64,000 nucleotides of DNA from DAINRZ01 sp964634885 (GCA_964634885.1 CAZWLN010000001.1:1-64000), one strand, 5' to 3'. Shown: positions 18,048 to 27,088, numbered from the stretch's first letter. Program-made: numbers and translations. The notes: generated from the sequence alone by a model not told the origin.

Positions 18048-19457
18048 TTATTTCACGTTCAGCAGCTTTTGTGTTACAGTGTTGTAACCGTCGGTGATGA
18101 CGAGGTAGTACATCGATGAAGCGGATGATTCATTGATATACAGGTTAATTACCTGTTTACCTTCGGCAAAAAAGCCGTCAACAACGGTCGAAACCTGCTT
18201 GCCGAGGTAATCTGTAATGTAAGCCCTGATATTCTGATCTGAGGGATTGTAGAACCGGACCGTTGCTTCTTCACTTACCGGCTGGGGATAGACCGATTCG
18301 ATCCGCAAGCCGCCGGTGTTGTTCCTGCTGTCTTCGACAGAGCTGATGATCCTGTTTGTTTTGTACAATCCCTTACCGTGAACTCCTGCAAAGGCGGTAA
18401 TGCCATCATTGTTGGCAGCAATGTTAGGAATGCCGACGCAACGGACAGATTCGCCCTCAGGCAGGCCAGCGTTCATTGCTCCCCATTTCTTGCCTCCGTC
18501 CGAGCTGACAAGTACGCCTCCCTTGTCGCAGGCCGCGATAAGGAACTGAGGATTGGACGGGTGCTCGACTATGTCATAGACTGTGAAGCCGGGAGCGCCG
18601 ATCTTAATCCATGTTTTACCAGTGTCCTCGCTCATATAGATACCTTTGCCGATGCTCTTTGTATTCGGTGTAATGGAGTCGGCGCCGCAGAAAACAACGG
18701 CAGGGTTGTTGCTCATGGGATGGACACAGAGGATACGGAGGTATTCGATGCCGGTTTCGTCTTTCAGCCAGGTCTTCCCGTCGTTGTAAGAGCGGTAAAC
18801 ACCCTGTTTGCCTGAGATGGAATTATCAACGGCAGCAAAGATCAGTGAGTTGTTGGCTTTCGAAATCTCTATGTCGCGAAGTTCGGCTTTGAGGCTGTCG
18901 CTGTTGGTATATGTATCGAAATTATCTTCGGAGTAAACGAAACCTTCACCGCTGACAGTGTTGAGGATTGCTCCGTAGATCTTTGATTTGTCGCCGTTCT
19001 GCCTGGCTGCCAGCTTGACAACCTGGCTCGGTTCCTGGTGGAGCATCTGTTCTTTTGACCAGGTGGCGCCGTTGTCGCTGCTCATGAGAATGCCTCTGGT
19101 GTTGTAGTACTTTACAGCGGCAAACCAGGTCTCAGGCTTGTTGGGCAGTTGAATGATGTCGTAAACGTTGTAATAGAGCAGTGCAGTGTCGTAGTCTGCA
19201 AAGGTCTCGCCGCTGTTTGTCGAGAACTTGAAGCCGTGTCCCATAGAGCCGTAATTAACGGTCATCGCACTGAAGTCCGTTTCTTCTGCGTCCGAACATA
19301 CAATTACTTTGTTGGCGTCGTTGGACGGAAAGAATATTTTATTGATGTAAATATTTGTTCCGCCTATCAGCCGCCAATTATCTGCATGCAGGGCCGGACT
19401 TACTGCGAATGTAAGTAAGATCGCCAGCAGCAACCGATTGAGTCCTGTCTTTACCAT
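18048..19457 (-). CDS. Secreted Asp-box/sortilin-like propeller protein with T9SS sorting tail
   Basis: A 469-residue protein with signal peptide (LNRLLLAILLTFAVSPALHA) and AAGGAG before the ATG at 19457. The body has repeated Asp-box-like units (FSTNSGETF, MSSDNGATWS, RSYNDGKTWL, MSEDTGKTWIKI, VSSDGGKKWGAM), as found in sialidase, Vps10/sortilin and Ycf48 propellers. No catalytic residues of a glycosidase can be assigned. The last 85 residues (RIESVYPQPVSEEATVRFY ... SSMYYLVITDGYNTVTQKLLNVK) form a T9SS sorting domain. Probably exported to the cell surface; function unknown. Confidence 0.82.
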   Translation of the reverse strand: MVKTGLNRLLLAILLTFAVSPALHADNWRLIGGTNIYINKIFFPSNDANKVIVCSDAEETDFSAMTVNYGSMGHGFKFSTNSGETFADYDTALLYYNVYDIIQLPNKPETWFAAVKYYNTRGILMSSDNGATWSKEQMLHQEPSQVVKLAARQNGDKSKIYGAILNTVSGEGFVYSEDNFDTYTNSDSLKAELRDIEISKANNSLIFAAVDNSISGKQGVYRSYNDGKTWLKDETGIEYLRILCVHPMSNNPAVVFCGADSITPNTKSIGKGIYMSEDTGKTWIKIGAPGFTVYDIVEHPSNPQFLIAACDKGGVLVSSDGGKKWGAMNAGLPEGESVRCVGIPNIAANNDGITAFAGVHGKGLYKTNRIISSVEDSRNNTGGLRIESVYPQPVSEEATVRFYNPSDQNIRAYITDYLGKQVSTVVDGFFAEGKQVINLYINESSASSMYYLVITDGYNTVTQKLLNVK

Positions 19458-19756
19458 GAATTCTCCTTTTTATACATTTATAAAATCTTTTTTAATTCGT
19501 ATCTCTTTAAGCTGTCGGATTCCGCCGTCTTTCTTAACCCGGCTTCCCGTCCTGAGGTTCATAATTGTTTACCAAAATCCAACCAACTTTTTCAATTGTC
19601 TTTTTATATAAAATATCAATTTATCAGAAATGTTTATATATAAAAAATAAAAAATGAATTAAAATTTAATTATATTAAAAATTGAGGTATCAGTAATATA
19701 AAGGAAGATTGTTCATCAGGTAATTGTTTTGAGTAATAACTTAAGAATCCGGAACA
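19458..19756. other. Divergent intergenic region
   Basis: About 300 AT-rich bases between two divergently transcribed genes. It presumably holds both promoters. No repeat, hairpin or clear promoter consensus is seen. Confidence 0.5.
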
Positions 19757-20413
19757 ATGAATTATAAGGAAATTAAAGAGTTAATTGCGCTGGGTGAATC
19801 CACGACGCTTGAGTTCAAGAGGAAAACAATCTCTCCCCTCAAACTTGCGAAGGAGCTTGCAGCTTTTGCCAATACAAAAGGAGGCAGGCTGCTGATCGGC
19901 GTGGACGACGACGGTACCATTGTGGGAATCGAGAGTGAGAAGTCGGACATTGAATTTGTCAACCATGTCTGCAATTTCTATGTTGACCCGCCGCTGGAAC
20001 CACAGATTGAAATAGTTAATGTCAATCATCACGACGTCCTTTCGGTTCTGATAGCTGAAAGCAGTTTAAAACCGCACTATCTCACCCATGACGAAGACAG
20101 CGCCGAGCAAAAGATGTCGCAGAGAAGGGTTTACATCAGGGTAGGGGAGAAATCCCTCATTGCCAGCAGGGAAATGGCACGACTGCTTAAGGCGCAGGGC
20201 AGCGATGCTACCCCGTTGAAACTGAGCATCGGCGACAAGGAGAAGAGGCTGTTCCTCTATCTCGAGAAGCATGAAAAAGCCACCGTCAAGGATTTTGCAC
20301 GTCTTGTGAACATCTCCGACAGGAGGGCCGAGAGGCTGATGGTAAGATTGGTCCGCGCAGGTGTCCTGCAGATTCATGTGGACAACGCCGCCGATTTTTT
20401 CACGCTGGTATAA
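19757..20413 (+). CDS. AlbA_2/Schlafen-type ATP-binding domain protein with C-terminal winged helix
   Basis: A 218-residue protein. Residues about 12-140 match the AlbA_2 (divergent AAA-4) domain: ESTTLEFKRK, ELAAFANTKGGRLLIGVDDDGTIVGIE and the closing RVYIRVGEKSLIASREM. Residues about 155-218 look like a winged helix (ATVKDFARLVNISDRRAERLMVRLVRAGVLQIH). Such proteins are usually called transcriptional regulators or ATP-dependent helix-turn-helix proteins, but their biochemical role is poorly defined. It stands alone, divergent from a T9SS propeller gene. Its TAA stop codon coincides with the terminus of MITE-like copy 3. Confidence 0.8.
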   Translation: MNYKEIKELIALGESTTLEFKRKTISPLKLAKELAAFANTKGGRLLIGVDDDGTIVGIESEKSDIEFVNHVCNFYVDPPLEPQIEIVNVNHHDVLSVLIAESSLKPHYLTHDEDSAEQKMSQRRVYIRVGEKSLIASREMARLLKAQGSDATPLKLSIGDKEKRLFLYLEKHEKATVKDFARLVNISDRRAERLMVRLVRAGVLQIHVDNAADFFTLV

Positions 20414-20520
20414 ACCCGGATTGTGCATTAAATATCCCCAAAACCCGGACTATCCAACCACTACTGGACTCTTCTTATCCAAGGATGGGGGAAAATCGCT
20501 AAATTACTATATATCAATTA
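20411..20520 (+). repeat. MITE-like dispersed element, copy 3 (short form)
   Basis: Starts TAAACCCGGATTGTGCATTA, where the first three bases are the stop codon of the AlbA-type gene, and ends TATATATCAATTA like copy 1. The core (CAACCACTACTGGACTCTTC, CCAAGGATGGGGGAAAATCG) is diverged. It fills the gap between two convergent genes. Confidence 0.7.
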
Positions 20521-20531
20521 TTAACCCGTGA

Positions 20532-21623
20532 CTATAGCGTAGGTTTCTGCAATATCGTAAGTGTGGCGTTGTCGGCGTCTAATTCCGCTTCTGCCCCGAT
20601 GGGGAGCGTAACGTTGTCTTTGATGTGCCCGAAGGGCAGGTTCATCACTGCCGGGAGTTTCAGCTGCTTCAGCCTCATCTCAATTACTTCCCTGATGGTG
20701 TATGACCTGCCGGGATAGAAACTGCGCCTGGCGTCCAGCCCGTCGAAATTCCCGATGGCAATGGCGTTGCAGGCCTGCAGCTTGCCTGATACCCACAACT
20801 GGGTAATCATACGGTCGATGATGTACGGTTCGGTGAAGGTTTCTTCGAGAAAGAGGATGGCTCCACGCGTATCAAATTCATAAGGTGTGCCCAGCAGGCT
20901 GGTCAGCACCGAGAGGTTGCCTCCGACGAGCCGGCCCCTGGCTTTACCGGGTACAATGGTCTTTACTTTCGGATACTTTATTACAATGGGTTTAAAACCT
21001 CCGTTTTCGAAGACTGTCTGTTTCAGGGACTTCATCGAGAAATCATTGAAAGAGGAAGACGCCACCGGGCCATGGAAAGAAACGATGCCGGTTTTCGAAA
21101 AAATCGGGTTGATGAGGGCGGTGACATCGGAAAAGCCGAGGTATATCTTCGGGTACTGCCCGATCACCCTGAAATCGAGGTAGGGCAGAATCCTCAGGAT
21201 GCCGTAGCCGCCCCTGGCACACAGAATGCAGTCCACGTCGGGGTCTTTGATGTAGTCCATCAGTTCGGCAGCTCTTGTCCTGTCGGGCGCGGAAAGGTAC
21301 TGGAACTCGAAAGTACGTTCTGCAATGGTCTTACCTACTACTACTTCGCAGCCCATGTCGCGGAAGAACTTCGCCCCGCGGTTCACTTCACCCATGCTGG
21401 TACCGCTTGCCGGAGCAGTGATTGCAACTTTGGAACCTTTGCCCAGAGCTTTCGGCAGCACTGCTTGTGGCTGAGGAATGGTATTCTCAGTATTAGTGTT
21501 CCCGAAAACTTCATCCTGTAAGTCTATATAGTCGGATGAACTGAGTTTAATCGCTCCTGTGCCCAACAGCGCTCCACCCGCAGCAACGCCGAAGAATCGC
21601 CTTCTTGATAACCTGTCCGTCAT
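20532..21623 (-). CDS. Peptidase S66 (LD-carboxypeptidase type) with Tat signal
   Basis: A 363-residue protein of the LD-carboxypeptidase/microcin-immunity (S66) family, which cleaves the L-Lys/DAP-D-Ala bond of murein tetrapeptides. The candidate catalytic Ser165 is in YLGFSDVTAL, Glu260 in AILFLEETF and His333 in LPFGHIKDN, in the usual order and spacing. The N-terminus SRRRFFGVAAGGALLGTGA is a twin-arginine (Tat) signal, so it probably acts in the periplasm, whereas E. coli LdcA is cytoplasmic. It starts at the ATG at 21623 and is convergent to the AlbA-type gene. Family call strong; exact substrate inferred. Confidence 0.88.
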   Translation of the reverse strand: MTDRLSRRRFFGVAAGGALLGTGAIKLSSSDYIDLQDEVFGNTNTENTIPQPQAVLPKALGKGSKVAITAPASGTSMGEVNRGAKFFRDMGCEVVVGKTIAERTFEFQYLSAPDRTRAAELMDYIKDPDVDCILCARGGYGILRILPYLDFRVIGQYPKIYLGFSDVTALINPIFSKTGIVSFHGPVASSSFNDFSMKSLKQTVFENGGFKPIVIKYPKVKTIVPGKARGRLVGGNLSVLTSLLGTPYEFDTRGAILFLEETFTEPYIIDRMITQLWVSGKLQACNAIAIGNFDGLDARRSFYPGRSYTIREVIEMRLKQLKLPAVMNLPFGHIKDNVTLPIGAEAELDADNATLTILQKPTL

Positions 21624-21735
21624 AACTTAATCGCTAATCATACAAAATATACAAATTAAAGTATTTTCCTGATAAAATGGAAAAAATTAATTTTCGGCAA
21701 ATTTTTCGAAAAAAAATCCGTATATTTGAATTCCC

Positions 21736-21822
21736 GGAAAGGTGCAGGAGTGGTTTAACTGGCACGCCTGGAAAGCGTGTGTACTCGAAAGGGTACCGAG
21801 GGTTCGAATCCCTCCTTTTCCG
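21736..21822 (+). tRNA. tRNA-Ser (anticodon GGA)
   Basis: An 87-base class II tRNA. The acceptor stem pairs GGAAAGG with CTTTTCC (one G-U), with discriminator G. The anticodon stem-loop is CACGC-CTGGAAA-GCGTG with anticodon GGA at 21770-21772. There is a long variable arm (TGTACTCGAAAGGGTACC) as expected for serine, and the T arm GAGGG-TTCGAAT-CCCTC. The CCA end is not encoded. It stands alone. Confidence 0.97.
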
Positions 21823-21838
21823 CGAAAGTAAAGAGCAA

Positions 21839-21873
21839 GCCCTTGTAATATAATATGTTGCGAGGGCATTTTT
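21839..21873 (+). terminator. Terminator downstream of tRNA-Ser
   Basis: GCCCTTG and CGAGGGC pair (one G-U) around an AT-rich loop of 15 bases, followed by ATTTTTTATT. It begins 17 bases after the tRNA. Confidence 0.65.
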
Positions 21874-21899
21874 TATTAGTACAAAAGTATTAAAAGAGT

Positions 21900-22009
21900 A
21901 TCTCATGCAAAGGCGCTAAGCACGCAAAGAAAGAGGGAAGAAGAATATCTCGCGCAAAGGCGCTAAGCTCGCAAAGTAATAAGGGGGAAGAATATCACTT
22001 GCAAAGAAA
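21900..22009 (+). repeat. GCAAAGGCGC-type intergenic repeat, cluster 1
   Basis: Two near-identical 30-base units (21900-21929 and 21947-21976), of the form ATCTC-GCAAAGGCGCTAAG-CGCAAAG, are followed by a decayed third at 21993-22009. The same family lies in inverse orientation at 33851-34092. Repeats of this form are scattered in intergenic DNA of diverse environmental bacteria; the mechanism of spread is not known to me. The rest of the gap up to 22313 is AT-rich with no gene. Confidence 0.65.
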
Positions 22010-22313
22010 GAAGATGGAAGAAAGGCATTTTAATCATCTTTATCTTAGAAATCATACAAATCACAGTTCAGACAAAGGGAGAAAAGCCTTATTTAAAGCT
22101 CGAATAGAATAATATTCGGGAAAAATGTACTTAATGATGATTATTAAGCAATGCTCGCAAGTGATTGATAAATCGGTAATTAATGCTGCGGGCCTTTGCC
22201 GGTAATAATTGTAAAAAGCTTTTTAACAATAATTATTTCCGATTGTTGTTTATACCTTCAATGGAATTTCATGGATTAATTTGAAATCATGTTGACGACA
22301 ACAGGAGCTTTTT

Positions 22314-23600
22314 ATGTTTAAGGCAAATAAATGTATTATAGTAGTAATTTCATTATTACTCTCAAATTCGTCGATGGTTTCCGGCTGGATAAAGGTTACT
22401 AATATTCCCTCCACTTACAGTTCATGCTACTGGCTCGAAATGTACTTCCTGCCTTCAGATCCTAACTACGGCTGGGTTTGTGGTTTCGAGGGTGCAGTAC
22501 TAAGGACAACGGACGGAGGGAATAGCTGGCGTGGAACGACAATACTAAACAGTTCTTCAAATGACCAGGGAAAGCAGCTCGAAAGCATTCAATTCATTTC
22601 AAAAGATGTAGGATATACTTCAGGACCTTATGGTATTTACAAGTCAACTGACGGAGGTGCCACCTGGAAATCCGTTTCCAATATTAAATTTACCAGCATT
22701 TGGGGAATAAGCTTTACAGATGAAAATAATGGGGTTGCCGTAGGTGAAGGATGTTCGGGATTACAGAGATTTTTCAGGACTACTAATGGCGGCAACAACT
22801 GGTACTATTCGCAGTCAAATATTGAAGCTTCAGGAATGTCGGATGTCATCCTCTATGACTCGAAAGGCATTGGCTATGCTGTTAGCAGCGGGTATATATG
22901 GAACACATCTGACGGGGGGTATAACTGGTCGGTAATGTCCCAATCCGGTGATAATGACTGGCAGGAAGACCTTGCCATCTCGGGCAATTCCATACTTGTG
23001 CCCTTTGCCGGTGAATGCGGCGGCTACAATATTGAAAAAAGCGGCTTACGAATGACAACAGACTTCGGCAAGACATGGAAAGAAACCTCTGTTCCTTATT
23101 CGATGTTCGGCTGCTTCCTGCTCGATGAAAAGCATGGGTGGGCTGCAGGATACAACGGCTCAGTGTATTATACGAGCGATGGAGGCCAGGGCTGGGTATT
23201 GGACAATAATGGTGTTGACAGCGCCATGGATATGGACGACATTTTCTTTATTAACGATACAACCGGCTGGCTTGTCGGCAATAAAGGTATTTACAGGTAC
23301 TCACCTGATGGCAGTAATAGTGTAAGTAATTCAAATGCCTCAGGCAATTCACTTATTGTGAAATATAATGCCTCCAACAGGTCCATCGAGGTGAAGTACA
23401 ACCTCTCCGTACCTGCGAATGTTAAAGTCAGCGTGTACAACCTCTTGTCGGAAAGAGTATTGTCTATCGACAAGGTTAATGCAGATGTCGGTGAAAACAC
23501 GATTATTATTGATAATATCAATCTTCAGTCAGGAATACACTTCATTAGCCTTGTATCAGAACAAGGTTCCTTGACAAAGAAAATAATGATTGAGAACTGA
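22314..23600 (+). CDS. Secreted Ycf48-like propeller protein with T9SS sorting tail
   Basis: A 428-residue protein with signal peptide (CIIVVISLLLSNSSMVSG) and AGGAG before the ATG at 22314. Repeated units of the form GWVCGFEGAVLRTTDGGNSW, GYTSGPYGIYKSTDGGATWKS and GWAAGYNGSVYYTSDGGQGW are typical of Ycf48/BNR propellers. The C-terminal 85 residues (VKYNASNRSIEVKYNLS ... SGIHFISLVSEQGSLTKKIMIEN) resemble a T9SS sorting domain. In plants and cyanobacteria Ycf48 assists photosystem II; here only the fold is shared and a surface or secreted role is more likely. Ligand unknown. Confidence 0.8.
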   Translation: MFKANKCIIVVISLLLSNSSMVSGWIKVTNIPSTYSSCYWLEMYFLPSDPNYGWVCGFEGAVLRTTDGGNSWRGTTILNSSSNDQGKQLESIQFISKDVGYTSGPYGIYKSTDGGATWKSVSNIKFTSIWGISFTDENNGVAVGEGCSGLQRFFRTTNGGNNWYYSQSNIEASGMSDVILYDSKGIGYAVSSGYIWNTSDGGYNWSVMSQSGDNDWQEDLAISGNSILVPFAGECGGYNIEKSGLRMTTDFGKTWKETSVPYSMFGCFLLDEKHGWAAGYNGSVYYTSDGGQGWVLDNNGVDSAMDMDDIFFINDTTGWLVGNKGIYRYSPDGSNSVSNSNASGNSLIVKYNASNRSIEVKYNLSVPANVKVSVYNLLSERVLSIDKVNADVGENTIIIDNINLQSGIHFISLVSEQGSLTKKIMIEN

Positions 23601-23660
23601 AAATTGATTAGAAATGTTATTGATAATTCATTTTAAAGGAAATTTCGGGGAAAGTTAAAG

Positions 23661-23927
23661 TTATTGAATCGCAACCTGCAGGGCCTCTGTTTCCATTAGC
23701 CGGACTTCGTCGATGAAGTAACAAACGTTGTCAAACCTGTAACAGTTAAATTTCGTATAATTTTCATCTTTTCCGTTAGGAAACTGGATGTCGTATCTGT
23801 CCCTGGCGTCTGACTGTAAATACAGCCTCAATTCATTCTGAGCTTCGCGGAATGTATTGAAAATTACTGAATTGATTCTTACCGGCGCTTGTCCGTCAAG
23901 CCTAGTAAATAATTGAAATTTCTTCAT
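23661..23927 (-). CDS. Small protein of unknown function
   Basis: I do not recognise this 88-residue protein. It begins MKKFQLFTRLDGQAPVRINS and continues with FNTFREAQNELRLYLQSDARD and YTKFNCYRFDNVCYFIDEV. The pattern looks like a small soluble alpha/beta protein; there is no signal peptide or membrane segment. The ATG at 23927 has AAAGG at a good distance and is preferred; an in-frame ATG at 23999 would add 24 residues. It ends convergent to the Ycf48-like gene. Coding is supported by an intact frame with no long competing frame. Confidence 0.6.
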   Translation of the reverse strand: MKKFQLFTRLDGQAPVRINSVIFNTFREAQNELRLYLQSDARDRYDIQFPNGKDENYTKFNCYRFDNVCYFIDEVRLMETEALQVAIQ

Positions 23928-24122
23928 TTTGAAACCTTTATTTAATTTTTCTATATACACCCTGATGCGGATCGAAATATCTTTTTCATTTTGTTTCATT
24001 ACATTTTTACCAATATAATAAATTATTTTTAATTATTATTTAACTATTTTTATAATAATGAGTTATGCCGGCAGTTCCTGTATCCGGCATATATCAATTG
24101 AAAATTTACATGATTTCGACAT

Positions 24123-26396
24123 TTAATATCCGGAAGGTTTCCCGATTGGCAGAAGGAAACCTGCTATTATCAGCGCAAAGCCTATCCATACGAAACTCAT
24201 CAGGGGTTTCGTCTCAAATTCTACCGTTAACTTTTCAATTGTATTGACTTTGGGCTTCTCTTCTCTCGAAAATGCAAACTCTGCCTTGGTGTTTGCCATG
24301 TTTTCTGTGTCCCAGACCAGGTTGTAAAGGCCGGTTTTCCATCCGCCGTCGATTGGTAACATTTTCCACTGCGGGGTAAAACTCTTAGTGTCCGGTTCGA
24401 ATATTGTATAGAATGTGTCGATAACTGTTGTGTCCCTGCTGGTGATTTGAACGACAGCCCCCAACAGGAAGCTGTTCGCTCCTGTCTCCTCGTTGTGCGG
24501 CATTTTGAGTTTCAACAATTTGAATCTTACTGAAGAATCTGTCGGCATATCATAATCGACGCCCTTCGTCGCAGTGATGGAAGGCATATTGATCTTGTAA
24601 TCGAGAGCCAGCGGGGTAATGAACAGATCCTCTATCAATGAATTGGAAATACCCGGTTCGGTGTAGGCCGCCTGGTAATCGTTGAAGCTGCTGTACATGA
24701 ATACAGGCTTCAATGTCTGCGACGAGCCGTTCTTTACGGCTGCGATATGATATTCATATCTTTTCCTGTCCTTTTTGCCGCTGTCTGTCTGCAGCTTACT
24801 TGTCCATGTAAGAGTGTAGCCTGACAAAGCGGCAGGCTCGTTAATGGCAAGGGTTGCTACTGTCTTTTCGCTGAAAACGGTCAATGAGAGAATACCCGTA
24901 AGCAGGAAAGCAATGCCGGCGTGTGAAGTGTATGCGCCGAGAGCTTTGGGTTTAACGGCAATTTTTTTAATGAACAGGCGGCCATTGAAGATAAGCGAGA
25001 AGACTGCCGTAAAAGCGAGGATACCCAGGCGCAGTTCGTTTATCCCTGCTGCAATTACAACAGAGATAGTAATCAGCAGGGAAAGAATGATCAATACTGA
25101 AGTCTTTTTCAGGAACTGTTTCCATTCTGTCGTTTTCCAGCTCTGGTGGACAGCAACGCCGTCCAGCGCCATCATTGCCATTACTAAGGGCAGGGTCCAG
25201 CTATTGTAGAATTCGGGTGTAGCTGCCTGGAATGAACCGAAAAGGAAGCCCGGCAGGAGTGGAGCAGTTGTACCGATCAGTATTACGGCGGCCAGGGCAA
25301 GAATCAGCATTGTCCCAAGAGACATCGCAAATTCCCTCGAACCGGTGTTAAATTCCGATTTTACCGAAGGAATGGATTTTATTCTTAAAAACAGTATAAT
25401 TAGAGGAATCAATGTGAATGAAAGCATGAACAGCAACAACAGGTAATAGACCGTATCGCCGGCATAGTTAAAAGAGTGTACCGACGTATCGCTGAGGACG
25501 CCGCTTCTGGTAAGGAACGTTGCCAGTAACACCAGGACGAAGGTCAGTGTCGCCAGTATATAATTTGTTTTTATCAATCCCGAACGGGCTTTTTGTACTT
25601 TCATTGTGTGTATCAAAGCCACTGCCGTAAGCCAGGGCAGGAAAGAGGAATTCTCGACAGGGTCCCATGCCCAGAAGCCTCCGAAACTCAGGGCTTCGTA
25701 TGCCCAGAAGCTTCCGAGGGCAATTCCCAGGCCGAAGATGGCTGTCGAGAACAGTGTCCAGGGATTGGCAATTTTTATCCAGCTATGGAAATCTTTCCTG
25801 ATGAATCCTGCTGTTGCAAATGTAAAAGGTACCGTCAGCAGTGCATAGCCTGCAAACAGTATCGGAGGATGAATTGCCATCCAGAAGTTCTCGAGAATAG
25901 GGTTGAGGCCCCTCCCGTCTGGTGGAATAAACCCCTGGGGCAGGTTTTCACCGGCAAATGTATCAAATATCCTTTCGAATGGGTTTTTTGCAATCAATAG
26001 TATGAACAGGAAACTGAGCATTAGCGAGTAGAGGCCCATCACTACAGGTTCATAATTGTTTTTTCGTGCGGAAGGAAGAACTGTCAGGCCGGTAAGCACG
26101 ATGAACAGTGTCCAGAGCATGAAAGAGCCTTCCTGCCCGGCATAGAATGAACTGAAAAGAAGAAGGCCCGACAATGATGAATTGGAGTACAGGTAAACAT
26201 AGGAGTAGGTGTAATCGTGGCTGACGATGAGGTAGAGGAAATAGCCCGACATTAGTACCGTACCGGCGGCAATGGTAAAGTATATCATCCGTGCCAGTTC
26301 TTTTGGGCGCGTACCGGCTTTTTCCGGCAGGAAATACATTACGGTTGAGACAAGGGAAAGGATTAACAGGGTAACGGGAAAAACAATTTCATTCAT
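24123..26396 (-). CDS. ccmF: Cytochrome c-type biogenesis protein CcmF (haem lyase subunit)
   Basis: A 757-residue polytopic membrane protein of the CcmF/CcsA haem-handling family, which attaches haem to apocytochrome c in System I maturation. The tryptophan-rich WWD signature is plain (FGGFWAWDPVENSSFLPWLTA), with flanking conserved segments (AGQEGSFMLWTLF, AIHPPILFAGYALLTVPF, LATFLTRSGVLSDTSVHSF). A large periplasmic region precedes the last membrane segment. It follows ccmE by 19 bases on the same strand, so the two form an operon. Other ccm genes are not in the window. Confidence 0.93.
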   Translation of the reverse strand: MNEIVFPVTLLILSLVSTVMYFLPEKAGTRPKELARMIYFTIAAGTVLMSGYFLYLIVSHDYTYSYVYLYSNSSLSGLLLFSSFYAGQEGSFMLWTLFIVLTGLTVLPSARKNNYEPVVMGLYSLMLSFLFILLIAKNPFERIFDTFAGENLPQGFIPPDGRGLNPILENFWMAIHPPILFAGYALLTVPFTFATAGFIRKDFHSWIKIANPWTLFSTAIFGLGIALGSFWAYEALSFGGFWAWDPVENSSFLPWLTAVALIHTMKVQKARSGLIKTNYILATLTFVLVLLATFLTRSGVLSDTSVHSFNYAGDTVYYLLLLFMLSFTLIPLIILFLRIKSIPSVKSEFNTGSREFAMSLGTMLILALAAVILIGTTAPLLPGFLFGSFQAATPEFYNSWTLPLVMAMMALDGVAVHQSWKTTEWKQFLKKTSVLIILSLLITISVVIAAGINELRLGILAFTAVFSLIFNGRLFIKKIAVKPKALGAYTSHAGIAFLLTGILSLTVFSEKTVATLAINEPAALSGYTLTWTSKLQTDSGKKDRKRYEYHIAAVKNGSSQTLKPVFMYSSFNDYQAAYTEPGISNSLIEDLFITPLALDYKINMPSITATKGVDYDMPTDSSVRFKLLKLKMPHNEETGANSFLLGAVVQITSRDTTVIDTFYTIFEPDTKSFTPQWKMLPIDGGWKTGLYNLVWDTENMANTKAEFAFSREEKPKVNTIEKLTVEFETKPLMSFVWIGFALIIAGFLLPIGKPSGY

Positions 26397-26415
26397 AAAT
26401 CTGTCCGTTTCTCAT

Positions 26416-26835
26416 TTACAATTTCTTTTCTGGTTTGTGTGCTTCGTAATGTTTTTCTACTTCGTCCGTCCTGCCTTCGTATTTTGAAGGGCACTTCATC
26501 AGTATGTCGGATGCAACGAAATCTTCGCCTTCATATTTGCCTGTCAGGACGAAAGCCAGGGCAATCTCGAAATTCTCAGGTTTGGGGCCCGAATAGATGA
26601 CTCGTGCAGTTTTGCCCTTGTCGTCCTTCGCATAGAATGTAAAACGGTTGTTGTCACTGTCGTAGCTTGTTGGGTTGTCTTTCAGCCATGAACACCTGAC
26701 CTGCACTTTTTTGTTCCTGGCAGCCGCCGTTGTGAAGTCGGTGTATTCCAGGGAAGTTTTGTCGAACGAAAAAATTGCCAGCGCCAGGAACACTACTGCC
26801 GCTGCCGCCCCGATTATATATCTTCTTTTCAACAT
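26416..26835 (-). CDS. ccmE: Cytochrome c maturation haem chaperone CcmE, cysteine variant
   Basis: A 139-residue protein with an N-terminal membrane anchor (YIIGAAAAVVFLALAIFSF) and the OB-fold of CcmE (RFTFYAKDDKGKTARVIYSG, FVLTGKYEGEDFVASDILMKCPSKYE). CcmE carries haem covalently to CcmF. The usual haem-binding motif HxxxY is CPSKY here, with Cys115 in place of His; a CxxxY form is known from archaea and sulphate reducers. The ATG at 26835 is used; a TTG at 26853 is less likely. It is followed by ccmF after 19 bases. Confidence 0.9.
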   Translation of the reverse strand: MLKRRYIIGAAAAVVFLALAIFSFDKTSLEYTDFTTAAARNKKVQVRCSWLKDNPTSYDSDNNRFTFYAKDDKGKTARVIYSGPKPENFEIALAFVLTGKYEGEDFVASDILMKCPSKYEGRTDEVEKHYEAHKPEKKL

Positions 26836-26940
26836 TTGTCCATTCAGAATCAATTAACAATAAAAATTCAAAGTAACAAATTGCTTTCAAACAGCAAAAT
26901 AATAAATAATAAGACAAATGAGTCTTTGTTTAAGTGTAAT

Positions 26941-27088
26941 TTATTCTGGATGATGCGTTAGAAGATGAAAACATTACATTATTAATTGATATATAACAAT
27001 TTACAGTTTTCCCCTCCTTAGATAAGGAGGGGTTCGGGGTGGTTGGATTTTCCGTGTATTGGGGTATCTAATGTACAATCCGGGTTAA
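26941..27088. repeat. MITE-like dispersed element, copy 4 (full length)
   Basis: About 148 bases. The left end TTATTCTGGATGATGCGTTA and the right end (reverse complement TTAACCCGGATTGTACATTA) are imperfect terminal inverted repeats (14 of 21 bases). The centre has the perfect hairpin CCCCTCCTTA-GA-TAAGGAGGGG and then GGGGTGGTTGGA. It closely matches copy 2 along its whole length. Its right end supplies the TAA stop codon of the subtilase gene (27087-27085). Confidence 0.78.

Noticed and set aside
19757..20413. AlbA/Schlafen-type gene as part of a defence island
   Set aside because: No nuclease, toxin, restriction or phage genes are nearby; its neighbours are envelope and surface genes, so a defence role has no support here.
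21634..21906. 90-residue minus-strand frame across the tRNA-Ser
   Set aside because: It spans a well-formed tRNA gene and its terminator; the translation is the familiar spurious product of tRNA-overlapping frames.
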